DNA of 64,000 bases, from assembly GCF_030908465.1 (NCBI RefSeq), contig NZ_CP133078.1, positions 2,480,001 through 2,544,000 on the forward strand. The letters run 5' to 3'. The notes beneath the pieces are model-generated. The model did no database searches and was not told the origin of the DNA. It saw only the letters and a program-made list of their open reading frames with translations. Positions 26,144 to 35,069 of the stretch are shown here, piece by piece (the stretch's first letter is position 1; each line of letters begins with the position of its first letter). The position numbers were made by a program, and so were the translations under genes. Origin of the DNA: Anaerotignum sp. MB30-C6. Its GTDB lineage: Bacteria > Bacillota > Clostridia > Lachnospirales > Anaerotignaceae.

Positions 26144-26851
26144 ATGATGAACAGTAAAATATTATTGGTGGATGATGAAAAGGATATTGTTGATTTATTA
26201 GAGGAAGTTCTGCTTCAAGATGGTTTTCACTCTATTCAAAGAGCATATACAGGTATAAGTGCCCTTCAAATTTGCAAGGAGTTTAAGCCTGACATGATCG
26301 TCCTTGACATTATGCTACCGGATATGGACGGTATCGAGGTATGCAAGAAAATACGGGAATTTTCCTTTTGTTCAGTTCAGTTTCTTTCCTCAAGAAATGA
26401 CGATATTGACAAAATTCTCGGTCTTTCCTGCGGCGGTGACGACTATGTAACAAAGCCATTCAGCCCACGGGAAATTGTCTTCCGCATCAAAGCCCAGCTT
26501 CGCCGCCAACAATATCAGTCCACCCCACAGCCAGACGATAACCAACTGTTGACAGTTGGACCGCTATCACTGGATAGGGAAAGCTGTCGGATTTATAAAG
26601 CAGGACAGGAAATCAGCCTGACTGGGCGAGAATTTCTGCTGTTATCCCATCTCATGGAAAACTCTGATAAAATTATCAGCAAAGAACGCCTTTATGAACA
26701 GGTTTGGGGAGAGTATAGCAGCATTTGTGACAACACCATTATGGTGCATATCCGTCATATTAGAGAAAAGATGGAGGATTCCCCTTCCAATCCAAAGCAG
26801 CTTATTACTGTAAAAGGACTCGGCTATAAGCTTAAAAAAAGGACTGATTAA
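26144..26851 (+). CDS. OmpR/VanR-type response regulator
   Basis: A DNA-binding regulator of about 235 residues. The receiver domain has the acidic pair VDDE near the start, the phospho-acceptor Asp in MIVLDIMLPD (about residue 55) and the Lys of VTKPFSPRE. The C-terminal winged helix spans about 135-233 (SLTGREFLLLSHLM, then DNTIMVHIRHIREKME, GLGYKL). ATG 26144 is preferred to ATG 26138 because of spacing from AAAGGGG. The kinase gene follows with no gap. The usual targets of this arrangement are the neighbouring transporter genes. Confidence 0.9.
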   Translation: MMNSKILLVDDEKDIVDLLEEVLLQDGFHSIQRAYTGISALQICKEFKPDMIVLDIMLPDMDGIEVCKKIREFSFCSVQFLSSRNDDIDKILGLSCGGDDYVTKPFSPREIVFRIKAQLRRQQYQSTPQPDDNQLLTVGPLSLDRESCRIYKAGQEISLTGREFLLLSHLMENSDKIISKERLYEQVWGEYSSICDNTIMVHIRHIREKMEDSPSNPKQLITVKGLGYKLKKRTD

Positions 26852-28258
26852 ATGAAAAAATCTGCCTATCGTACAATTTTTCACATATACTTAATTTTTT
26901 TTCTGTCATTGCTTGGGACAATTATTGCTGCCATCGGTCTTTCTTTACTATTAATAACTGTTCAAAAACCAGACGGTGAAACAGTCAGAAGCGATTGGCC
27001 TAAAGTACTTACAGAGAATTTCGGTGAACAGATTATATTTGTTGATGATAAACCACAGGTAAAGCAGATGGGTATGGAGCTTCTGCAAAATAATCATATC
27101 GGTGTGCAAATCATTGACAATACTGGGAATGAAGTATATGCATTTCAAAAACCTGAAAACACAAGCACCTCTTATTCCATTACCCACCTTCTGCGTCTTT
27201 ACCAGACAGGACATTTCAACACGGAAAAAAACATTTCTCTGATCGGGGAGGTATCCCATCAAGGAAGGGCCTATGCCTACATTCTTCACTTCCCAATGGA
27301 AATCACGAAAGTCACCATGTATTTAAATGGGGAACGGTTTACAGGAGGCAAAACTGTCATACTTTCCACAGTATTTATACTACTACTTGTAATGCTTGTG
27401 GCAGGAATGGCATACGGCTTTTGGACGGCAAGGATGATTGGTCGTCTGACCTCAGCCATTCGTGATATTTCCAAAAGCTCCTATCTTCCATGCAGAAATG
27501 GTGGAGCTTTTAGGGACCTATACGAAAGCCTAAATATCTTAGATGCGCAAATCAGGGCAAGTGACAGTCTGCGAGAAGAAACAGAGCGTATGCGTCGTGA
27601 ATGGATTGCCAACATCACACATGATTTAAAAACACCCTTGTCTCCAATCAAAGGCTATGCAGAAATTTTGCAGGAGAATAAATCGGGTGAACAATGTGGA
27701 CAGTATGCAAAGATTATACTGAAAAATGCCAATTACATGGAAGGCTTAATTAATGATTTGAAGTTAACCTGGCAACTAGAACACGGCACGCTTCCCGTCA
27801 ATTTGCAGAAACAAAACTTGATCCGCTTTTTAAGGGAGTTGGCAATTGAAATTTTGAATAACCCAGAATATGAGAACCGCCGCATTCATTTTGAAAGTAT
27901 AGACGAAACAATCCTGCTATCCTTTGACACTAAACTTTTAACAAGAGCAGTGCAAAATCTGATTATTAATGCTTTTGTTCATGGAGATAAAGATACGGAG
28001 GTTACTTTACGAATCGTCCCCACTGAAAACGATATAAGCATAACGATATCTGATAATGGAAGGGGAATGACAGAGAAAGAAGCCCAAAGGCTCTTTGAAC
28101 GGTATTATCGGGGAACAAGCACCGAAAGCAAGTCAGAGGGAACGGGGTTAGGCCTTGCCATAGTAAAAAATATTGTGGAACTTCACGGAGGCAATATCTC
28201 CCTTTCAAGCATTCCCCATATTGGAACAACTTTTCGAATCTCTTTTCCCCGAAATTAA
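26852..28258 (+). CDS. Membrane sensor histidine kinase
   Basis: A 468-residue kinase. TM1 is about 11-37, an extracytoplasmic sensor part about 38-165, TM2 about 168-190, then HAMP. The H-box is REWIANITHDLKTPLSPIKG near residue 248, and the ATPase domain has NLIINAFVHG, DNGRGM and GTGLGLAIVKNIV. Its ATG follows the response-regulator stop directly. The ectodomain is about 125 residues, unlike the tiny loops of BceS-type kinases, so it may sense a ligand itself; the signal is unknown. Confidence 0.9.
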   Translation: MKKSAYRTIFHIYLIFFLSLLGTIIAAIGLSLLLITVQKPDGETVRSDWPKVLTENFGEQIIFVDDKPQVKQMGMELLQNNHIGVQIIDNTGNEVYAFQKPENTSTSYSITHLLRLYQTGHFNTEKNISLIGEVSHQGRAYAYILHFPMEITKVTMYLNGERFTGGKTVILSTVFILLLVMLVAGMAYGFWTARMIGRLTSAIRDISKSSYLPCRNGGAFRDLYESLNILDAQIRASDSLREETERMRREWIANITHDLKTPLSPIKGYAEILQENKSGEQCGQYAKIILKNANYMEGLINDLKLTWQLEHGTLPVNLQKQNLIRFLRELAIEILNNPEYENRRIHFESIDETILLSFDTKLLTRAVQNLIINAFVHGDKDTEVTLRIVPTENDISITISDNGRGMTEKEAQRLFERYYRGTSTESKSEGTGLGLAIVKNIVELHGGNISLSSIPHIGTTFRISFPRN

Positions 28259-28669
28259 GGTTAATTAAGGTTACATGAAAATAAGATTAAGGTTGATAGT
28301 TTATCATTTCTATATGATAGCTACCAGCCTTTTTTCTATGCTTTGAAGAATGTGAGAGTTAGGTGCAGTGACAACAGCCCATATGGAGTTTTAAATTGTG
28401 CCGTTGCTACTGTATCCGTAGACTTTTAGGAAACGCAGTATCTTTAATACGAATGCAGAAGGTAAAAATTTTGGCGTAAATCTGAACAAGGTAAGATTCT
28501 ATTTCTGCTGTCAAATTAGACGTAAACGCCCACAAAAAAGCAGTGATTGAAGTTTTAAAGCAAGATGTCCTTAAGAGGAGATGAAAAAAGTAAAAAATAT
28601 ACTTATTGGACAATCTTAAAACCCTAACAACTATTTTAAAGAATACACTCAAAGAGAGTAGGTGCAAAT
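28259..28669. other. Gap where an ABC ATPase gene would be expected
   Basis: About 410 bases without a gene. In the usual gene order of such clusters an ATP-binding protein gene stands between kinase and permease, but no Walker motif or frame of that kind remains here. Near its start, ccaggggttaattaagg-like short direct repeats (ggttaattaagg, aaggttacatg, aaggttgat) may be part of an operator. Confidence 0.4.
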
Positions 28670-30796
28670 TTGAAAATAATTTTAAAGTATATCCTGACCA
28701 ATGTAAAAGAGCGTAAGGCACGAACCACTGTCATGCTTCTGTCAATTCTCCTTTCCACTATGTTGTTATTCGTTTCCTTTTCTATCGGCATGTCCTATGA
28801 GAAGGCACAGCGGAAAATGGCACGGGGCATGGCGGGAAGTGCGACGATTTCTGTTCAGGCCAATGACAGGAGCATTGACATAAAAGCGATTCCACCTTTA
28901 CCCACCATAAAGGCAAAAGTAGGGATATTGAAGGGAACTTCCCTTTACCATGAAAACGGATACTATGAAACGGTGGATTTAATCGCCATGGACCTTGAAG
29001 GTCTGAATCAGATTAACAAACCCCGTCTAGAAAATGGAGCTGAAGTATCCCACTTTTCAGGTAATCAAATAATACTGCCCAACAGGTTTACCTCAAAGTA
29101 TGGCATTGAAAAAGGCGATACCCTTATCCTGCAAGTACACGGAACACCTGTCCAGTTTAAAGTAAGGGAGATTGCTGCCTATGATACTGTTTTTCTCCGT
29201 CATACGAGGGGCACCACTGCTCTGTTGCCACAATCTACATTAGCCAAGCTTTTAGGGCTAACAGACGGATATCGAGAAATTCTCATCGAACCCGCTGCTG
29301 GGGTAGAAACAAGCTACCTAAAAGCAGAATTGGAAAACGCACTCTCTGGTAGTGACTATCAGGTTTCAGCGATTGTAAACGAAGGGCAGATTGCCGCCGA
29401 TGCAAGGCAAAAATCCATGCCTTTTTTCCTAATTAGCTTTTTCTCTCTCACCATGAGCATTTTTATCATTTATAGCAGTTACAAGGTCATCACACTAGAC
29501 CGTCTACCCATCATCGGAACTTTCCGCAGTATCGGAGCAACAAAAAAAAATGTGACCCTCATTCTTTTATTGGAAAGCATGCTTTACGGCTGTGCAGGTG
29601 GGTTCATTGCCATCCCTGTTGGCATTATTGTACTTAAAATGATTTTACAGGGCATGGGAGAATCTCTATCACATGGCATTGAAATTCCTGTTGTAATTTC
29701 CCTGCCCGGAGTGTTCCTTTCTTTTGCCGTGGCCATCATGACTTCCTTACTCTCCGCTTGGCTACCTATACACAAGGCAAGCCGTCTATCCATAAAGGAC
29801 GTTGTACTTGGAACCGTAGAAGAAAAGCACATCTCTCGCCGCTTTGTCATTGGAGCAGGAATTGTCCTTTTTATTCTTTCTTGCACACTACCGAAATTTG
29901 CTTCTGGTAAAATGTTTTATCTTGCAGGGGGATTTTCCCTTTTGGGACTAATTATTGCCACCATACTCATCATACCCCTTGTTACAAATTTAATCGCTCT
30001 GGGATTGGAACGCCTATATGGGCTATTATTCCAAAATGAGGGCAGGCTCGCAGCGCGAAATATGCAGGACAACAAAAGTATCATGCAAAATATCACGCTA
30101 CTGTTTATCAGTATTTCCGCTGTTATCGCAATCAGCGTTGTGGGGAGCTTTGTAAACACTTATATTGGCGATGTTTTTCGTGGTGCACAGCTTCAAGGCT
30201 TTGCAGACGGACCCATGGAAGGAGAGTTTGTGGAACAGGTGGAAAATATGGACGGTATTGAAAAAGTATTGCCTGTTTATGTTTTCAAGAATAAGCTGCA
30301 GGGGGAAGGTATCACATTCTCACGTTTGGAAGGTACAGATAATCTGGAATGGTACAGCTCCATGCTAGCAATTAGATTTCCAAGCAAGGCTATGCAGGAA
30401 CAAGCTGTTGCCTCTTTTACCGCTGGGGAACGGGCTGTAATCATAAGTGAGGACTGCATGAAACAAGCTGGGTTTTCCGTTGGTGACACCATTACTTTAT
30501 CAAATGGAATGAAGGGAAATTCCTATGTGGTGACAGGAAGCTTTAAGTCACGGGCAACGGACGTGGAGATGGTCATTCCTTCTTCGCATGCCGTTTCAGA
30601 CTTTGGTGCCACTACCTATGACTTTTTAGCATATACAGCCGCTGACCCAGAGGCGATCATGGTTCAAATCCGAGATTTGTTCGGTGAAACCTCAAATTGG
30701 AGCCGTACGGTGCAGGAGTTTAACACCGACGCCCTATCTACCGTGGGGGCCTTCTTAAAACCTATGCAAAGCATATGTCAAAACATATCTCCCTGA
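28670..30796 (+). CDS. FtsX-type ABC permease, C-terminally truncated
   Basis: A 708-residue membrane protein. An N-terminal helix (about 19-40) precedes an ectodomain, three helices of the first FtsX domain lie at about 250-370, a second set at about 385-480, and a second ectodomain ends near NTDALSTVGAFLKPMQS. Full-length relatives continue from that point with three more helices; here the frame ends ICQNISP. The start has only a weak site (GAGTAGGTG). With no ATPase gene beside it, the transporter is probably non-functional unless an ATPase elsewhere and a shortened permease suffice. Confidence 0.8.
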   Translation: MKIILKYILTNVKERKARTTVMLLSILLSTMLLFVSFSIGMSYEKAQRKMARGMAGSATISVQANDRSIDIKAIPPLPTIKAKVGILKGTSLYHENGYYETVDLIAMDLEGLNQINKPRLENGAEVSHFSGNQIILPNRFTSKYGIEKGDTLILQVHGTPVQFKVREIAAYDTVFLRHTRGTTALLPQSTLAKLLGLTDGYREILIEPAAGVETSYLKAELENALSGSDYQVSAIVNEGQIAADARQKSMPFFLISFFSLTMSIFIIYSSYKVITLDRLPIIGTFRSIGATKKNVTLILLLESMLYGCAGGFIAIPVGIIVLKMILQGMGESLSHGIEIPVVISLPGVFLSFAVAIMTSLLSAWLPIHKASRLSIKDVVLGTVEEKHISRRFVIGAGIVLFILSCTLPKFASGKMFYLAGGFSLLGLIIATILIIPLVTNLIALGLERLYGLLFQNEGRLAARNMQDNKSIMQNITLLFISISAVIAISVVGSFVNTYIGDVFRGAQLQGFADGPMEGEFVEQVENMDGIEKVLPVYVFKNKLQGEGITFSRLEGTDNLEWYSSMLAIRFPSKAMQEQAVASFTAGERAVIISEDCMKQAGFSVGDTITLSNGMKGNSYVVTGSFKSRATDVEMVIPSSHAVSDFGATTYDFLAYTAADPEAIMVQIRDLFGETSNWSRTVQEFNTDALSTVGAFLKPMQSICQNISP

Positions 30797-30837
30797 ATAT
30801 ACTGTATTAGATACCAATTCAGAAAGGAGATGAGAAG

Positions 30838-31155
30838 ATGACAAAAATTGAAGAATTGTTAAGGTCCTTGGAAAATAAAACCGACGATGAAAAAAGGGAT
30901 TATTTATCAAAAAGATTTAATTTGTATTGGGACATCCCTGAAGGCCCTTGCAAAATCTGGTGTGCTGAGGTGTTCACTTATTGTAATGCAAGTGAGTTTG
31001 AGGAAGAATTGAAATTTTTCCTGTTTTGGGTTAATATTTTTGCCCACCTTTGCCATTTTTGCTTCCATCAAGAAGACACAAATTTTCTCGGCTGCACATG
31101 TCCTTGTGGCAATAAACAAACGGTTCTTTACTATTCTATTACCTGCGGAGATTAA
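30838..31155 (+). CDS. Small hypothetical protein, possibly frameshifted
   Basis: 105 residues after a strong AGAAAGGAGATGAGAAG site. The first 60 residues are acidic and helical (MTKIEELLRSLENKTDDEKR) with a plausible globular continuation. The rest is rich in Phe, Cys and His and composition changes abruptly after KFFLFWVN, which may mean a frameshift or a short real Cys-rich tail (CTCPCGN). No family is recognised. Confidence 0.5.
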   Translation: MTKIEELLRSLENKTDDEKRDYLSKRFNLYWDIPEGPCKIWCAEVFTYCNASEFEEELKFFLFWVNIFAHLCHFCFHQEDTNFLGCTCPCGNKQTVLYYSITCGD

Positions 31156-31247
31156 TGAGCATTAAAATGCATCAATATTTTAAATTATTTTCCTCTTCCT
31201 CCAATTTAGGGACAGCCTTTTGTTGTCCCTTTTCCAAATGCTCATTA
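31153..31247 (+). terminator. Nested hairpins after the small unknown gene
   Basis: An outer pair of 11 bases, taatgagcatt (31153-31163) and aatgctcatta (31237-31247), encloses a short hairpin agggaca/tgtccct (31208-31230) followed by TTTT. The inner one is a plausible terminator. The remaining sequence to 31529 has no visible feature. Confidence 0.55.
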
Positions 31248-31529
31248 AAATCGGCTTGAACATTATTGATGTTATTTTCCACGTTCCACAAGAAAAGGGG
31301 AGAGAATATAATAAAATAAAACCATCCATATTCATAGCAATCAAATGAAGCTCAGAGTAAACATAACTTACAGCCCGTTCATAATACCATACCCCAAACC
31401 GCTGTCCCTATACCTTAATCCTTCTTCCACATTGGTGCTCAATTCTATTTACTGCTGTAACAAACTATATCTCCCTCCATTCAGTTTCTCAAATATATAT
31501 AATAACTTTTTATAAAAATATTTTAACCC

Positions 31530-31736
31530 CTACTCCTCTTTACTTTTCCCCTTAATCTCAACCAATAAATCCATATATTCGTGATATTTATGGGGGCGAA
31601 TGGGTCTTAAAATTGGCTCTGTTTTAAAAATCAAAACCAAACATTCCCCTATTTTCGGATAACTCTGACAAAAATAATATGTTTCTAGTTCTCCATTTTT
31701 GATTCTTTGCTTGATTTTATTGTGATATGGATACAT
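31530..31736 (-). CDS. Small conserved-looking hypothetical protein
   Basis: 68 residues, basic N-terminus (MYPYHNKIKQRIKNGEL), then a strand-rich part with RPIRPHKYHEYMDLL. The ATG is preceded by a very strong AAGGAGAGAGG site, which supports a real gene. I recall similar small proteins in clostridial genomes, with no known function. It stands alone. Confidence 0.65.
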   Translation of the reverse strand: MYPYHNKIKQRIKNGELETYYFCQSYPKIGECLVLIFKTEPILRPIRPHKYHEYMDLLVEIKGKSKEE

Positions 31737-31946
31737 TTATTACCTCTCTCCTTGTCATCCTATATATTTCGATTTCTTTAGAACTAACTTGTTCCATTAT
31801 AATGATATGTTACACCCATTTTCTATTTTAGCAAAGAATTTAGATAAATTCACCATTCTTAATTATACCTGCCCCAGCATGTGGCCGTACTTTTTCAATA
31901 TTCTATAACATTCTTACAATAATCAAAATTCTTTTAAAAGTTTTTA

Positions 31947-32055
31947 TTGACATATCTCTTCTTATGAGGTATAATAACATTGTTTCGTAAGTATGATTAT
32001 TCGCTCTTAAGTCCTAGTCGATAATTATTATCTGACTACAACTTAAGAGCTTTTT
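31947..32055 (+). promoter_or_regulatory. cspA promoter and leader with internal terminator
   Basis: TTGACA (31947-31952) and TATAAT (31970-31975) have the ideal 17-base spacer. Transcription from about 31982 gives a 115-base leader. In it gctcttaagt (32003-32012) pairs with acttaagagc (32041-32050), with a nested stem agtc-ataat/attat-tgact-like inside, directly followed by TTTTT. The terminator therefore lies between promoter and ribosome binding site and could control the gene by attenuation or cold-dependent refolding. Confidence 0.75.
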
Positions 32056-32096
32056 ATTTATATGCCCGAGATAATATTTTTTAGGAGGTACTGATT

Positions 32097-32309
32097 ATGA
32101 ATAACGGTACAGTAAAATGGTTTAACGCAGAAAAAGGATTTGGCTTTATTACACCTGACAACGGTGGAGATGATGTATTTGTACATTTTTCCTCTATCCA
32201 GTCAAATGGTTTCAAATCCTTAAACGAAGGACAGAAAGTAACATTTGATACAGAAGCAGATCCTAAAGATAGCCGTAAAACACGTGCCATCAACGTTTGT
32301 GCTAACTAA
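32097..32309 (+). CDS. cspA: Cold-shock protein
   Basis: A 70-residue single-strand nucleic acid-binding beta-barrel. RNP1 is KGFGFIT (about 15-21) and RNP2 is VFVHFSSI (about 31-38), with the usual [15 protein letters not shown] start. ATG follows TTAGGAGGTACTG. It acts as an RNA chaperone in the cytosol. The leader holds a terminator hairpin, and a second terminator follows the gene, so the unit is monocistronic. Confidence 0.96.
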   Translation: MNNGTVKWFNAEKGFGFITPDNGGDDVFVHFSSIQSNGFKSLNEGQKVTFDTEADPKDSRKTRAINVCAN

Positions 32310-32320
32310 TCCTTCAACGC

Positions 32321-32345
32321 AGCCACCCTTTCAGGTGGCTTTTTC
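32321..32345 (+). terminator. cspA terminator
   Basis: agccacc pairs with ggtggct around CTTTCA, followed by TTTTTC, 12 bases after the cspA stop. Confidence 0.85.
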
Positions 32346-32574
32346 ATTGTTTTTAAAACCCAACCTTTTTGTTAACCTCCCATACTGTGAGGGCAACTTC
32401 CACACCTCCCCCGCCTATAACCCCCATAAACTTTTCTCTAATTCCTGATTATTACCCCTTGAATGCTTTCGTCTATATACATATTAATTAAGCTCCTATC
32501 CCACTTTGAAAAAACAAAAATAATACCACATTTATGTTTACAAATGCCAGTTGACATCCCATTTTTATAAAAAA

Positions 32575-32617
32575 AGAGCCTCTAATCGCAATTTAAAATC
32601 TGCGTATTGTTGGCTCT
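32575..32617 (-). terminator. Terminator of the AraC-MFS operon
   Basis: On the minus strand agagcc and ggctct, with weaker inner pairing (aatacgcag against ttgcgatta), form a hairpin followed by seven T. It is the only plausible end for the MFS transcript. Between it and cspA (32346-32574) nothing else is seen. Confidence 0.7.
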
Positions 32618-32716
32618 GCTCTAGCTATAGTTGTTTGGCCACTGACATCTCCTTTGTCTGTATTCAAAGCATTCCCTATGTTATTTCATAATTTCCATTT
32701 TGTTTTCCATTCCTAT

Positions 32717-33922
32717 TCATTCCCCTACAAAATGACGGCTCATGGTTGCCGCAATTATAATCAACCCAACACCAGAGCCAACCATAATCCACTGAAGGGG
32801 GATTTTATCTGCCATAGGTCCAAAAATCGCCATACCAATGGGCAAGAAGCCAGAATACATGGATCCCAGTAAGCCGAATACCCGCCCTTGCATGGAATCA
32901 TCAGTTTTTTCTTGGAGTAGCGTCGTTGTGGACGTTTGCACCATGGTCAAAGCAATTCCATAGAATAGCATCAATGCAAGGTATAATATAAAACTTCGAG
33001 AAAGTCCCATACCAATGGCAAACATCCCAAAGGCAGTCAGGCTTATCAATAGGGTTTTCGTTGTGTTTTTGAAGCCACCCCATGTGCTCATGGCTAGACC
33101 GCCCACTATCATTCCTGCAAATCCTACCAGCTCGACTGCTGTCAGATACCAATATGTGTCGCCATATACACGTCGAACAAGCAACCCTGCAAGAAAGCCA
33201 GCAGGAACGCACAGAAAAATAAAAAGTCCATAAATAATCAATAACCTTCCAATGACCTTATGGGAAAAAGTATACTTTATTCCCTCTTTCATATCAATAA
33301 AAATAGATCCTCTTGCTTGTAACATTTCTTTCTTTGGAAGCAACACACAAGATAAAATACCAATGCCGCATGTAGCTGTTAGAATATCCACCATCAACAT
33401 GGAGCGTAACGTACCAACTGCGAAAATTGCCCCCGCTGCGGCAGGAGCCGCAAACTGAACCACAGACTGCATGGTCATATTAATACCATTGTATCTCATA
33501 AGCTGTTCTTCTGGAACAAGTTGTGGAATAACGGCGTTGAGGGCTGGCGTCTGAATTCCTGCGCCCAAGGAGCGAATGACTGACATTCCTAATAATGCAA
33601 AAAGCAAACTTGGTTCAGAAGAAATATAAGGGATTGCCAGCACCATGGCCAGTGTCACAGCGGCAATCACCAAATCCGCCCCAATAATCAGACTTTTACG
33701 GTTATACCGATCAGCCCATACCCCTCCCATAAAGGAAATGAGAAACTGGGGCAGATAGGCGCAAATGGTAAAGGCAGCCACCCATACCCCTGAGGATGTT
33801 TGCATGGTGGCATACCACACGATTCCCATCTGGACTAGGGTTGAGCCAAACAACGTGATACATTGGCTGACAAGAAAGGTGACTGTCCTTTGTTTCCAGT
33901 GGGATTTTTGTGTAATGTACAT
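32717..33922 (-). CDS. MFS efflux transporter
   Basis: A 401-residue major facilitator with twelve predicted helices. The loop 2-3 motif is GGVWADRYNRKSL (about 66-78), and a repeat of it lies near the middle. The layout and length match the MFS_3 group that includes macrolide (MefA-like) and siderophore exporters. ATG follows TAGGAGGTTAATTGAA, five bases after the stop of the AraC-GNAT gene, so both are one operon. It probably exports a drug or metabolite; the substrate is not evident. Confidence 0.85.
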   Translation of the reverse strand: MYITQKSHWKQRTVTFLVSQCITLFGSTLVQMGIVWYATMQTSSGVWVAAFTICAYLPQFLISFMGGVWADRYNRKSLIIGADLVIAAVTLAMVLAIPYISSEPSLLFALLGMSVIRSLGAGIQTPALNAVIPQLVPEEQLMRYNGINMTMQSVVQFAAPAAAGAIFAVGTLRSMLMVDILTATCGIGILSCVLLPKKEMLQARGSIFIDMKEGIKYTFSHKVIGRLLIIYGLFIFLCVPAGFLAGLLVRRVYGDTYWYLTAVELVGFAGMIVGGLAMSTWGGFKNTTKTLLISLTAFGMFAIGMGLSRSFILYLALMLFYGIALTMVQTSTTTLLQEKTDDSMQGRVFGLLGSMYSGFLPIGMAIFGPMADKIPLQWIMVGSGVGLIIIAATMSRHFVGE

Positions 33923-33927
33923 TTCAA

Positions 33928-34839
33928 TTAACCTCCTATTTTGGGAGGGAGGATAAAACGTTGTGTTGGGTAACCAAACTCCACAAGCAGTTCTTGTTCA
34001 GCAAATCCCAGTTGTTTCAGCTCACTGCGATAGCCCGTATCAGCCTTATCATTTAATCGGTATGTGGTGGTGCTGATTTCACGCCCAATAATATAGTCTT
34101 CCATTAGCTTATCCAGAAAGACTTTTTGAATGCCAAGGTTACGATATTGGGGGTGCACTCCCATGAATTCAATACTGCCTGTATCATAGGAAAATGCCAT
34201 AATTCCAATGGCAGTATCGCCATCTTCCATAATCAATGCCCGTTTTTCTTCTATACAACCGTTCAGTTTCTGAAGATAATCCCCTTCATCTAGGCATGGA
34301 TAGCCATCAATCACAAGCCTTACCAAATCCATCCACAGGGGAATGTCAGAGGGTTTCGCCAATCGGACATTGGATTTTGAAAACTCCCTGCGAAATTTCT
34401 TCCTATTTAACGTAAACCGTAACTGCAAGGGATAAAACTCCTGTCGTTGACGATATTCCGCAGGAGGAATCTTATACATGGTCTTAAAAGCTGTAGTGAA
34501 GGCTTGTTGCCCCTCATACCCGCAGATAAAGGCAATCTCGATGATTGACCTTTTTGAGAATACAAGTAGTTTCGCCCCTTCAGTAAGCTGCCGTCGTCCC
34601 ACATATTCACGGACTGTAATGCCTACCGTATCAGAAAACATCCGATGCAAATGATATTTCGAATAGTGGACAGCTTCAGCTATTGTTTCCAATTCCAGCT
34701 TTTGATCAAGGTGATTCTCTATGAAATCTATAACAGCTTCAATGTTAGTGACCCTTTGATTTTCTATTTGTACTCCCTCCTTTCTGTAGAGTAGGATAGC
34801 AAAATCCAAGCCATAAGTTTTAATAATTCTTGCTATCAT
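33928..34839 (-). CDS. AraC-type regulator with C-terminal GNAT acetyltransferase domain
   Basis: About 303 residues. An AraC double HTH covers about 32-130 (SKYHLHRMFSDTVGITVREYV, then IIEIAFICGYEGQQAFTTAFK, KIPPAEYR). A GNAT-like domain follows at about 155-285, with MGVHPQYRNLGIQKVFLDKLM as acetyl-CoA motif A. The first ATG (34839) has no ribosome binding site. AGGAGGG lies 8 bases before an ATA codon (34765-34767, residue 25), where relatives would begin, so the true start may be a mutated or rare codon. It likely regulates the downstream MFS gene, and the GNAT part may sense or acetylate the exported compound. Confidence 0.82.
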   Translation of the reverse strand: MIARIIKTYGLDFAILLYRKEGVQIENQRVTNIEAVIDFIENHLDQKLELETIAEAVHYSKYHLHRMFSDTVGITVREYVGRRQLTEGAKLLVFSKRSIIEIAFICGYEGQQAFTTAFKTMYKIPPAEYRQRQEFYPLQLRFTLNRKKFRREFSKSNVRLAKPSDIPLWMDLVRLVIDGYPCLDEGDYLQKLNGCIEEKRALIMEDGDTAIGIMAFSYDTGSIEFMGVHPQYRNLGIQKVFLDKLMEDYIIGREISTTTYRLNDKADTGYRSELKQLGFAEQELLVEFGYPTQRFILPPKIGG

Positions 34840-35069
34840 TCTATCATAAGTTTCACAATACTACATTAAGTAAAAGATTTGCCCCTCCTAGTGGTAAAAG
34901 AAGTATCTTCACGAATTATACTATGAAAAAAACACAATTGATAGTTATATGGAAGGAACAGAGTATTGAAAAATTCAAAGAAATGGTTTGATGTGATTAC
35001 ATCCAAAACGAAAACCGAAATCAGAGATATAAATTTTTTGAAGAAATCGTTTTATTAGAATGATTATGA
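34840..35069. other. Intergenic region
   Basis: 230 AT-rich bases between the AraC gene and the recombinase remnant. Nothing recognisable. Confidence 0.35.

Noticed and set aside
28407..28721. 104-codon minus-strand frame between kinase and permease
   Set aside because: Antisense to the permease start, no ribosome site, no ATPase motifs; a chance frame.
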